Source: an uncultured Oscillospiraceae bacterium
GTDB taxonomy: Bacteria > Bacillota > Clostridia > Oscillospirales > Ruminococcaceae
Length of the DNA: 7,816 bases
Direction: 5' to 3'
NCBI GenBank assembly: GCA_910587465.1
Contig: CAJUMS010000111.1
Location: 1-7,816 of the forward strand
Shown: positions 1-5,465 of the stretch, one piece after another
How the letters are laid out: each line of letters opens with the position of its first letter
Position numbering within the stretch: the first letter of the stretch is position 1
The notes under the pieces: generated by a model
What the model saw: the letters and a program-made list of their open reading frames with translations, nothing else
Told to the model about the DNA's origin: nothing
Databases searched by the model: none
Program-made: the position numbers and the translations under genes

Positions 1-5
1 TTTTT

Positions 6-34
6 ATTATACCTTATTTTTCACCAATTTGCAA
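6..34 (-). promoter_or_regulatory. Outward-facing promoter leaving the left edge
   Basis: On the minus strand there is a perfect -10 TATAAT (6-11) and a -35 TTGCAA (29-34, four of six consensus bases), separated by exactly 17 bases. It would drive a gene to the left of the window, which cannot be seen. The bases are seen; promoter activity is inferred. Confidence 0.45.
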
Positions 35-114
35 CAGGTTTGTGCGGTGTTGCCTCAAGTCTTTTTTACATATTCTTGACTAGACTTTTTCAAATCACAG
101 GTTCTGTACCTCAT

Positions 115-234
115 CTAGATAGTATCAAAACTATCTTTCTGTTTCGTGCCGCATTGTTCATTTTCTACGATTACGGTGCAGGTTTGATTTCTGGCTTTTT
201 TGCTTGCTTTCATAGCCGAGATTTCTTCTCGCAT
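115..234 (-). CDS. Possible 39-residue hypothetical ORF, unrecognised
   Basis: The minus strand encodes 39 residues beginning MREEISAMKAS and ending DSFDTI, closed by TAG. It is lysine-rich and hydrophilic, with no signal peptide, membrane segment or known domain. A second in-frame ATG lies at 213. No good Shine-Dalgarno sequence precedes either start; the nearest purine run is GAGAAG, about 12 bases before the second. The frame is open for several codons upstream of the first ATG and then meets a TAA, so this may be a remnant of a longer gene. A 7-bp hairpin (117-136) overlaps the stop codon but has no clear U-run. It may be a chance ORF; the opposite strand also stays open across this stretch but reads as compositionally odd, phenylalanine-rich protein. 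Confidence 0.25.
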   Translation of the reverse strand: MREEISAMKASKKARNQTCTVIVENEQCGTKQKDSFDTI

Positions 235-283
235 GCCAAGGAAGTGAACGGGGCATTAAATTTATCAATAAAAAACCAAACGC

Positions 284-312
284 TTGATTTTTGAGATAAA
301 ATGTGCTATAAT
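284..312 (+). promoter_or_regulatory. Promoter of the restriction-modification operon
   Basis: A -35 TTGATT (284-289) and a perfect -10 TATAAT (307-312) are separated by 17 bases, and a TG at 304-305 gives an extended -10 (TGCTATAAT). Transcription should start near 319, about 27 bases before the endonuclease ATG at 346. This makes the in-frame ATG at 301 unusable as a start, because it lies inside the promoter. Confidence 0.8.
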
Positions 313-345
313 ATAACTAAAACGAGAAATAAGGTGGTTAACATA

Positions 346-1197
346 ATGAGCAACATAATCAACGCAATCATAAACCTCGTGACAGACCCCAAGATAAAGC
401 TGCGCGAATACTCTGCCGGGCATAATCGCGCCAATGATATGGGCAAAGGACTTGAAGAATACATAAAGGACTTGTTTGCGGGAACGGTCAATGAAACCAA
501 TGAACAAATCCGCAATACTGCGTTAAGCAATGTGTTCAGCTACCTCGGCAATCAGAACAACCCACCCGACGCTATGCTGCGCGGCGGTGATGCTATCGAG
601 GTCAAGAAAATTGAGTCCAACGGATCGTCCTTAGCTCTGAACAGCAGCTATCCTAAAGCAAAGCTGTTTTCTGACAATCCAATGATAAGCGCAGATTGCA
701 GGACGTGTGAAAAGTGGTCTGTTAAAGATATGATATACACAGTCGGGATCGTGCCAAACGGCAGCGGTGTGCTTTCCTCACTTGCAATGGTCTATGGTGA
801 TGATTATTGTGCCGATAAGACTGTTTACGAGAAGATAAAAACCATTATCAAAAACGGAGTTCAGAGTATTCCTGATGTGGAATTCGCCGAAACGAACGAA
901 CTCGGCAGAGTAAATCATGTTGACCCTCTGGGCATAACATATCTTCGCGTTCGTGGAATGTGGGGCATAGAAAATCCGTTCGCCGTGTTTGATTATTTAT
1001 TCAAACGCGACTTTTCTAAGAAATTCAACTTTATGTGTATAATCAATGAGGATAAATGGAACACATTCGATAATACAGCAGAACTGCTTGCTTTGTTGGG
1101 GCAAATAGACGGCTTGGCAATAACGGACGGGCAGATTAAATCCCCGAACAATCCTGCCCAACTGAAAAACGTTAAGCTGATTACTTTTGTGGTATAG
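346..1197 (+). CDS. Type II restriction endonuclease, NgoPII-like (probable GGCC specificity)
   Basis: This 283-residue protein resembles the NgoPII family of type II restriction endonucleases, which cut double-stranded DNA at GGCC. Family assignment comes from recalled similarity in the N-terminal two thirds: the opening SNIINAIINL, the EEYIKDLFAG segment (37-46), SYLGNQNNPPDAMLRGGD (65-82) and the LNSSYPKAKLFSDNPMIS stretch (98-115). A plausible PD-(D/E)xK catalytic core is P74-D75 with E85-V86-K87. The ATG at 346 is chosen because AAGGTGG (331-337) precedes it by eight bases and the only upstream in-frame ATG, at 301, lies in the promoter. It is the first gene of the operon; nine bases separate its stop from the methyltransferase, and its TAG overlaps that gene's ribosome binding site, suggesting coupled translation. 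No truncation is seen. The GGCC target follows from family and partner, not from the sequence alone. Confidence 0.88.
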   Translation: MSNIINAIINLVTDPKIKLREYSAGHNRANDMGKGLEEYIKDLFAGTVNETNEQIRNTALSNVFSYLGNQNNPPDAMLRGGDAIEVKKIESNGSSLALNSSYPKAKLFSDNPMISADCRTCEKWSVKDMIYTVGIVPNGSGVLSSLAMVYGDDYCADKTVYEKIKTIIKNGVQSIPDVEFAETNELGRVNHVDPLGITYLRVRGMWGIENPFAVFDYLFKRDFSKKFNFMCIINEDKWNTFDNTAELLALLGQIDGLAITDGQIKSPNNPAQLKNVKLITFVV

Positions 1198-1206
1198 GAG
1201 CAAAGA

Positions 1207-2229
1207 ATGAACGTAGTAAGTTTATTTTCGGGAGCAGGCGGTCTTGACCTCGGGTTTGAACAAGCGGGCTTCAATATTGTCTATGCGAATGAATATGACA
1301 GTGCAATATGGGCTACTTACGAGAAGAACCATTCCGCGCCGCTTGATAAAAGGGATATTCGTAAAATCAAAAGCGAAGAAATTCCCGATTGTGACGGCAT
1401 AATTGGCGGTCCGCCTTGTCAGTCTTGGTCGGAGGCCGGTTCTCTTAAAGGGATTGACGACGCACGGGGAAAGCTGTTCTATGACTATATTCGTATTTTA
1501 AAAGACAAACAACCGCTTTTCTTCCTTGCGGAGAATGTTGTTGGTATGCTTTCAAAGCGACACGAAACGGCGGTTGAAAATATCAAGAGTATGATCCGCG
1601 AGTGCGGTTATACACTTACAGTAACGCTTGTAAATGTTTCGGACTACGGTATTCCGCAGGATAGAAAACGTGTGTTCTACATAGGTATTAGAAACAATAT
1701 TGGCATCACATTTAAGTTTCCCAAAGCCCCATATATCCACAAAACACTTAAAGACGCAATCTATGATTTGAAAGACAGTGCTGTTCCCGCGCTTGATAAA
1801 AATTACGCAAATCCTGATGTTCGCGTTCCCAATCACGAATATTTTACGGGAAGTTTTTCACCAATATTTATGAGCCGAAACCGTGTTCGGCAATGGGACG
1901 AATGTGGATTTACCGTTCAAGCATCGGGCAGACAAGCACAGCTTCACCCGCAAGCGCCTGTTATGCCAAAGATCGATGAAAACAAACACATTTTTGTCGA
2001 GGGTAAGGAACACCTTTATCGAAGATTGACTGTGCGCGAATGTGCGAGGTTACAGACTTTTCCCGATACATTTAAGTTTGTTTATGATAAGGTCGATGAC
2101 GGTTATAAAATGGTTGGAAACGCTGTACCTGTTGAAATGGCAAGAATTATTGCCAACAGCATTCGTTCTCAAATTGAATGTGGTGAAGTTATTGACGATG
2201 ATGATTTGCAATTGACGATCAACTTTTAA
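1207..2229 (+). CDS. DNA (cytosine-5) methyltransferase, M.HaeIII-like (GGCC)
   Basis: This 340-residue enzyme transfers a methyl group from S-adenosylmethionine to C5 of cytosine and should protect GGCC from the adjacent endonuclease. All landmark motifs are present in order: SAM-binding LFSGAGGLDLGF (6-17), catalytic GGPPCQSWS (67-75) with nucleophile C71, ENV (109-111), QDRKRVFYIG (151-160), a target-recognition region at about 190-270 containing MSRNRVRQW and TVQASGRQ, motif IX RRLTVRECARLQTFP (272-286), and GNAVP (304-308). Similarity to M.HaeIII as I recall it runs the full length, including the target-recognition region, so GGCC is the favoured target. The C-terminus carries a short acidic tail (DDDDLQ). 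AGGAG (1196-1200) overlaps the endonuclease stop and lies six bases before the ATG. No separate promoter is evident, so it probably depends on the endonuclease transcript. Confidence 0.95.
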   Translation: MNVVSLFSGAGGLDLGFEQAGFNIVYANEYDSAIWATYEKNHSAPLDKRDIRKIKSEEIPDCDGIIGGPPCQSWSEAGSLKGIDDARGKLFYDYIRILKDKQPLFFLAENVVGMLSKRHETAVENIKSMIRECGYTLTVTLVNVSDYGIPQDRKRVFYIGIRNNIGITFKFPKAPYIHKTLKDAIYDLKDSAVPALDKNYANPDVRVPNHEYFTGSFSPIFMSRNRVRQWDECGFTVQASGRQAQLHPQAPVMPKIDENKHIFVEGKEHLYRRLTVRECARLQTFPDTFKFVYDKVDDGYKMVGNAVPVEMARIIANSIRSQIECGEVIDDDDLQLTINF

Positions 2230-2242
2230 AACGGAGGTAAAT

Positions 2243-2491
2243 ATGTATTATAACAATAATTCTTTTTATGGCAATATCTTCAACCAGCAGTATGTTTCGC
2301 AAAGCAACTATATTCAACTTCAAAACGAAATTGCAAGGTATCGGGCTAATCAGAACAATGAAGTAGCTAAGGCTGTTAAGGCAATGCACGATTTATGCGA
2401 GGCAGTGAAAAATATGGACGCAGAACATCAACAGCAAGCGACAGCATTGTGTCTTGCGGAAATAGCACAGGAGTTCGGTTGGCAGCTTTAA
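2243..2491 (+). CDS. 82-residue protein of unknown function, third gene of the restriction operon
   Basis: I do not recognise this gene with confidence. The N-terminal 35 residues are rich in Asn, Gln, Tyr and Ser; the rest (about 38-82) looks like one or two amphipathic helices with two cysteines, ending QEFGWQL. There is no signal peptide, membrane segment or helix-turn-helix pattern. GGAGG (2233-2237) sits five bases before the ATG, and the gene begins 13 bases after the methyltransferase stop, so it is almost certainly co-transcribed with the restriction pair and well translated. It is not a typical restriction controller (C) protein, which would be an HTH protein normally placed before the endonuclease. 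It might instead be a resident gene of the mobile element, next to which the restriction genes were inserted. Confidence 0.75.
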   Translation: MYYNNNSFYGNIFNQQYVSQSNYIQLQNEIARYRANQNNEVAKAVKAMHDLCEAVKNMDAEHQQQATALCLAEIAQEFGWQL

Positions 2492-2500
2492 TGCAAAGTT

Positions 2501-2533
2501 TGGAAAAAGAGCGGCACTCCACACGGAATGCCG
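2501..2533 (-). terminator. Intrinsic terminator of the relaxase gene
   Basis: On the minus strand a 9-bp stem (CGGCATTCC/GGAGTGCCG, with one G-U pair, at 2525-2533 and 2512-2520) closes a 4-base loop and is followed by CTCTTTTTCC. It begins eight bases after the relaxase stop codon. On the plus strand the hairpin has a C-A mismatch and no U-run, so it is a poor terminator for the restriction operon, whose transcripts may read into the antisense of the relaxase gene. Confidence 0.75.
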
Positions 2534-2541
2534 TCCTGTCA

Positions 2542-3900
2542 TTATCTATGTAGCTTTTTATTGGGGTTAAGAAACGCTTGCAATTTCTCTGCCAACCCCA
2601 AGTCCTTGATGAAATTCATAACTCTGTCAAGTTTTCGCTGAAGATTATCCCGCTCCGACCGCAGCTTAGCAATAGCTATTTTCCCGCTCACCGACTGAAG
2701 TTCGCCGTTTTCTTGACGAAGTTCGTCATTTTTTGCTGTCAATCTTTCTTTTTCAGCTGTGAGGGTTTGATTTTGCGCTTCAAGTGTTGAAATCTGTGCC
2801 TGTAAGCTGTTCTCCTTGCTTTCGGCGGCAATCTGCTTTTTGGCTAGAGCTGTTACGTTGTCAAAATCCGCTTTTGAAACAGTCACGTTGCCGCCGAACA
2901 GCGTTTTCTTGGTCTGTATTCCGTCAATGTCATTGAGAGCGGAAACCTTTTCGGCGGACTTTTTTAACAACTCTTGATTTTCGGAAACGGCGTCACTCGT
3001 CTGCTCCAAAGCCGTTTGCTTTTCGGTAATTGCGCTCTCTAACTGTTCAACCTCGCCGCGCTTTTCAATGCACTCAGTACCGAGCTTGTCAAGGTCTTGC
3101 TCGGTACGCTCAATAGCCTCTTTGCGCCATTCAAGTATTAGTTCTTTATTGCCTATTTCGCCGTCCAAACGCTTGACTTCTTGCCGTTGATTATCCGCCT
3201 TTGCTTTCAGCTCCGCATATTCCTTGTACTGCTCGACCGTCAGACTTCCGCGCGACTTCTCCGGAGCGGCGATCTCGATGTCGTGAGCCTTGCAGATGCT
3301 CTCCAGAACGGAGCGCTCACTTTCCCGCCAACGGCTGATCGCGTCCTTGCCCGTACCGTAACCCATTTCTTTCAGAGCCTGCGCTATTCCGTTCTGGGTG
3401 TCTACGCCTTGCTTGTAATGCCCTACCGGTATGTAGTCGATGTGAAGATGCGGAGTTGCCTCGTCCATGTGGAGAACAGCGTTGAAAACAAAAAAGTTCA
3501 GGTTCCGTTGCTGAAAGCCGTTCATATACTCGGTCAGGCATTCGGCGGCAATGACCGCGTCCGCTGTTCCAACTCCTGTGTCGTCCTTTGTGCCTATCTG
3601 AACAACATCCTCATAGAAACTTTTACGTTTGTCCGCAGAAGTCACCACGGTCTGGGCGGGTGAGCGCTTGAAAACGTGTTCAAAGTAGTCGCACTTGATC
3701 TTCCTGTCGGAGCGTTTCTGCTTTGCGTTGTAACGCTCAATAGCCGCGCCGAACAGATCATCATATGCATCAGCTATTGGTTGCTCAATGAATATGATGT
3801 TATCCTTTGTGCGAGAGCTGTCCACGTTCTTCGCGGAAAATCTGCGGTTGTTATGTGTAAGGCTGCCCTTGCCTTGACAGTGCGAAATGGTTTTAGCCAT
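2542..3900 (-). CDS. mobV: MobV/Pre-type relaxase
   Basis: This 452-residue protein belongs to the Mob/Pre (MobV) relaxases, which nick oriT on one strand, stay covalently attached to the 5' end and lead the DNA into the recipient. The N-terminal half is the catalytic domain: SLTHNNRRFSAKNVD (13-27) matches the first conserved motif (N and R residues), and HMDEATPHLHIDYIPV (144-159) is the metal-binding signature, with H144, D146, E147, H151 and H153. The C-terminal half (about 225-430) is a long Glu/Lys/Gln-rich coiled coil, usual in this family. The start at 3900 is chosen because AAGGAG lies seven bases before it. The frame is open back to 4014, but that extension (MIVIGPKRKSL...) would translate through the oriT repeats and has no ribosome binding site. 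It is transcribed apart from the int operon, behind a terminator-like hairpin; no clear promoter of its own was found. Confidence 0.93.
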   Translation of the reverse strand: MAKTISHCQGKGSLTHNNRRFSAKNVDSSRTKDNIIFIEQPIADAYDDLFGAAIERYNAKQKRSDRKIKCDYFEHVFKRSPAQTVVTSADKRKSFYEDVVQIGTKDDTGVGTADAVIAAECLTEYMNGFQQRNLNFFVFNAVLHMDEATPHLHIDYIPVGHYKQGVDTQNGIAQALKEMGYGTGKDAISRWRESERSVLESICKAHDIEIAAPEKSRGSLTVEQYKEYAELKAKADNQRQEVKRLDGEIGNKELILEWRKEAIERTEQDLDKLGTECIEKRGEVEQLESAITEKQTALEQTSDAVSENQELLKKSAEKVSALNDIDGIQTKKTLFGGNVTVSKADFDNVTALAKKQIAAESKENSLQAQISTLEAQNQTLTAEKERLTAKNDELRQENGELQSVSGKIAIAKLRSERDNLQRKLDRVMNFIKDLGLAEKLQAFLNPNKKLHR

Positions 3901-3943
3901 AGTCATTCTCCTTTCTGTAATGGTTATAGCGTTCTCGCTATTC

Positions 3944-3964
3944 TTACTTTCGCGTCGAAAGTAA
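3944..3964. repeat. 9-bp perfect inverted repeat, 3-base loop (oriT hairpin)
   Basis: TTACTTTCG (3944-3952) and CGAAAGTAA (3956-3964) are perfect complements around CGT. It lies immediately beside the ATAGCG/CGCTAT dyad (3926-3941). Adjacent hairpins of this kind are typical of relaxase recognition at MobV origins. Confidence 0.8.
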
Positions 3965-3971
3965 CGCCATA

Positions 3972-4020
3972 GTACCTTTGACAGCGATTTCCGCTTCGGT
4001 CCAATCACTATCAAAGGTAC
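3972..4020. repeat. 49-base inverted repeat with 18-bp arms
   Basis: GTACCTTTGA (3972-3981) and TCAAAGGTAC (4011-4020) are perfect 10-bp complements. Pairing continues inward to 3989/4003 over eight more positions, with the two departures from Watson-Crick forming G-T pairs in the minus strand. The loop is 13 bases (3990-4002) and contains a small CCG/CGG stem. That the exceptions are wobble pairs in one strand suggests a single-stranded or RNA hairpin on the minus (relaxase-sense) strand. Confidence 0.75.
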
Positions 4021-4121
4021 AGGCGCTCTCCGAGTGGCAAAGGGGCGTTAGCACCCCCTCTGCACTCTCCCGCCCCCGCGGCTTACCTACTTCACAACCT
4101 GGCCGAAAATCGGCACGGCTG

Positions 4122-4152
4122 AAAAAAGGAAAAGACGCGGGAACCGCTTTTC
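4122..4152 (-). terminator. Terminator-like hairpin closing the xis-int-mob operon
   Basis: On the minus strand GAAAA-GCGG, loop TTC, CCGC, a 3-base bulge (GTC) and TTTTC form a hairpin, followed by CTTTTTT (T-run complementing 4122-4127). It starts 14 bases after the stop codon of the 51-residue gene. A T-rich run also follows on the plus strand (4148-4157), so it may work both ways. The bulge makes the call uncertain. Confidence 0.5.
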
Positions 4153-4166
4153 TTTTTCGGACTTGC

Positions 4167-4322
4167 CTAATCGAACAGGCTGCCTATCTCGCCGCAGCGG
4201 TTATCTTCGTAGAGTTCCGCGAACGTCATAGGCTTGCGCGTTCTCCGAACGGACAGGCGAGAGAGGAGAAGAAGTACTGCTCCCGCACCAACCGTTATTG
4301 TTGCAATTATCATTCGTTTCAT
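4167..4322 (-). CDS. Small single-pass membrane protein, 51 residues, unknown function
   Basis: The minus strand encodes 51 residues starting MKRMIIATITVG. Residues 4-20 are a continuous hydrophobic stretch (MIIATITVGAGAVLLLL) flanked by K2/R3 and by the basic run RLSVRRTRK (22-30). This suggests one membrane helix with a positively charged cytoplasmic side, followed by a short acidic tail containing ELYEDNRCGEIGSLFD. AAGGAG (4329-4334) lies six bases before the ATG, a strong ribosome binding site that supports a real gene despite its size. It follows the RepA-like gene by 63 bases, with a hairpin between, and is the last gene before the terminator-like hairpin and oriT. I do not recognise the family. 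A link to the membrane or to a conjugation channel is conceivable from position only; a lipoprotein signal is absent because there is no lipobox cysteine. Confidence 0.7.
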   Translation of the reverse strand: MKRMIIATITVGAGAVLLLLSRLSVRRTRKPMTFAELYEDNRCGEIGSLFD

Positions 4323-4337
4323 CAGATACTCCTTTCC

Positions 4338-4359
4338 AAGACCGCGCGTCTGCGGTCTT
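4338..4359. repeat. Hairpin just before the small membrane protein gene
   Basis: AAGACCGC (4338-4345) and GCGGTCTT (4352-4359) are perfect 8-bp complements around a 6-base loop. On the minus strand it ends three bases before the Shine-Dalgarno of the 51-residue gene and has no U-run, so it is not a standard terminator. It may stabilise or process the transcript, or influence translation of the small gene. Confidence 0.6.
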
Positions 4360-4362
4360 TAT

Positions 4363-4407
4363 CAACATTGCAACATTGTAACTTTCTAGAAATTCGCAAT
4401 GTTGCAA
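4363..4407. repeat. 40-bp dyad with repeated CAACATTG 8-mers over the ATPase gene stop
   Basis: TTGCAACATTG (4368-4378) and CAATGTTGCAA (4397-4407) are perfect 11-bp complements, and the exact centre (4387/4388) is the palindrome TTTCTAGAAA (4383-4392). Overall 17 of 20 positions pair. The left arm is extended by a tandem CAACATTG (4363-4370, 4371-4378), so the 8-mer is present twice directly and once inverted. The right arm and centre code for the last residues of the ATPase, with its TAG in the middle. It may be a protein-binding or replication-related site, or an RNA hairpin. Confidence 0.7.
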
Positions 4408-5465
4408 CCTTCATTCGGCAAGTACCAAAACCACGGTGCCCCCTCTTTTTTTGAGATCACTCCGAGGGATTTTTTCGCACTGTCAAGCACTCGCTTGCTT
4501 ATTCCCATAAGCCGCGCTCTTTCCAATAGCTCCGACTGCGCGACCTTTCCGTTCGCCAAATTCTCACGGAGAAATTGCTTCGCAAGCTCCGACTTGCTCT
4601 CGTGAGAAAACCCATTCAGCAATTCATCAATTGAAATATCGTATTTCCCGATCCAATGAAAACCGCTTTCCCTGTTGAGTTCAAATGCGATAGGCGCACC
4701 CTCGGGCGCGAGAGAAGATTTGTCCTGTGCCATTATTCTTATCTGTGGGTCATCGCGCAGCTTGCCGACTATGAGAACGCTCCGCGCCGACGCTTGAAAA
4801 TCGATTGAACCCAGACCGCGATAGGAGGACTTTCCCCCAAACGATTTATTCAAATGTCCGACCAGCACAACTGCCGCCTTGTATTTTTCGGCAAGCCTGC
4901 CTATCGTTGACATCACCGTCCGCACTTCGTTCGCGCGGTTAATGTCCACACGCGAACCGACATACGCTTGGATGGGGTCAAGTATAACGAGCCGCGCTCC
5001 CGTTTGGATGATTGCCTGTTCAAGCCGTTCATCGAGCATATCAAGCGGAGTTTCGCTTTCATCAATCACCTTGATCTGTGAGCAGTCCGCGCCGCCCGCT
5101 TCAAGCCGCGGCTTGATAGTATCCGCAAGACCGTCCTCGGCGGTCTGGTAGATGATTTTTATCTGCTCACGCGGAGCATTGTCCTCGGGCAAATTCTCTC
5201 CTTTGGAGAGCAATGCGGCAAGTTGCAGCATCAACGTTGTTTTGCCGCCGCCCGGATCGCCCTTAATGATCGTGATCTTCCCAAACGGAATATACGGATA
5301 CCATAACCATTCCACCTTTTCGGTCTGGATCTCGTCCATTCCAATAATCCGCAAAACGGGCTTGACATTTTCCGCGTAAGGTGGTATAATATTATCGTAG
5401 CACATTGACTGTCCCTCGCTTGCGCCAACAAGCGGATCGGGGGCAGTCATTCTTTTTTCTGTCAT
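4386..5465 (-). CDS. repA: RepA-like AAA ATPase (AAA_25/RecA-fold helicase type)
   Basis: This 359-residue protein has the RecA-like fold of RepA-family hexameric helicases and related mobile-element ATPases. Seen motifs: Walker A GDPGGGKTT (69-77), the TAEDG turn (108-112) usual in this group, Walker B RLVILDPIQAY (158-168) with D163, a polar motif LVGHLNKS (201-208), and YRGLGSIDFQASARS (215-229). The C-terminal 60 residues (about 290-350) look like a small winged-helix DNA-binding domain. The start ATG overlaps the stop of the preceding gene as ATGA, with AAGGAG seven bases upstream, so translation is coupled. In IMEs such a helicase may unwind or replicate the excised circle, or assist relaxase-driven strand displacement; no dedicated replication initiator is visible. 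The function beyond ATP-dependent DNA work is inferred. Confidence 0.87.
   Translation of the reverse strand: MTEKRMTAPDPLVGASEGQSMCYDNIIPPYAENVKPVLRIIGMDEIQTEKVEWLWYPYIPFGKITIIKGDPGGGKTTLMLQLAALLSKGENLPEDNAPREQIKIIYQTAEDGLADTIKPRLEAGGADCSQIKVIDESETPLDMLDERLEQAIIQTGARLVILDPIQAYVGSRVDINRANEVRTVMSTIGRLAEKYKAAVVLVGHLNKSFGGKSSYRGLGSIDFQASARSVLIVGKLRDDPQIRIMAQDKSSLAPEGAPIAFELNRESGFHWIGKYDISIDELLNGFSHESKSELAKQFLRENLANGKVAQSELLERARLMGISKRVLDSAKKSLGVISKKEGAPWFWYLPNEGCNIANF

Larger units (their letters stand above)
1..283. other. Poorly coding left flank
   Basis: This stretch has no convincing gene. It holds an outward minus-strand promoter at 6-34, the doubtful 39-codon minus-strand frame at 115-234, and two small hairpins (AGATAGT/ACTATCT at 117-136 and CGAGA/TCTCG near 217-231). 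The plus-strand open frame from 40 to 294 lacks a ribosome binding site and runs into the promoter of the restriction operon, so I do not count it as a gene. No direct repeat matching the right end of the window was found, so no attachment site can be placed here. Confidence 0.5.
3926..4067 (-). other. Probable origin of transfer (oriT)
   Basis: The 26 to 167 bases in front of the relaxase ATG contain four successive dyads: ATAGCG/CGCTAT (3926-3941), TTACTTTCG/CGAAAGTAA (3944-3964), an 18-bp arm pair (3972-3989 and 4003-4020), and an imperfect 12-bp stem (4032-4067). MobV oriTs lie directly upstream of the relaxase gene and combine an ACTTT...AAAGT hairpin with a TAGTGTG/TTA-like nick site, as in pMV158. 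Here the minus strand reads ACTTTCGACGCGAAAGT followed shortly by TAGCGAGAACGCTA, so the nick may fall after TAGCGAG, between 3934 and 3933. The repeats are seen; the oriT role and the nick position are inferred. Confidence 0.65.

Noticed and set aside
40..294. Plus-strand open frame of 84 codons in the left flank
   Set aside because: It has no ribosome binding site, its composition is dominated by Phe/Ser/Leu from T-rich DNA, and it runs into the restriction operon promoter.
301..345. ATG at 301 as the start of the endonuclease
   Set aside because: This ATG lies inside the promoter (-10 at 307-312) and would precede the transcript; the ATG at 346 has a well-spaced AAGGTGG.
2512..2533. Bidirectional terminator between the convergent restriction and mob operons
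   Set aside because: On the plus strand the stem has a mismatch and no following U-run, so I call it only for the minus strand.
3181..3663. Plus-strand open frame of 160 codons within the relaxase gene
   Set aside because: It is antisense to a clearly assigned catalytic domain, with no ribosome binding site and no recognisable domain.
3901..4014. N-terminal extension of the relaxase up to 4014
   Set aside because: It would translate through the oriT dyads, lacks a ribosome binding site, and the family's proteins begin close to the first conserved motif as in the 3900 start.
4201..4407. Minus-strand 68-codon frame overlapping the 51-residue gene
   Set aside because: It starts inside the ATPase gene without a ribosome binding site and is Ser/Asn-rich; the overlapping frame has a strong binding site and a membrane helix.
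3978..4454. Plus-strand open frame of 158 codons across oriT and the small membrane gene
   Set aside because: It covers several dyads and the antisense of two genes, and has an unnatural Arg/Ser/Ala-rich composition.
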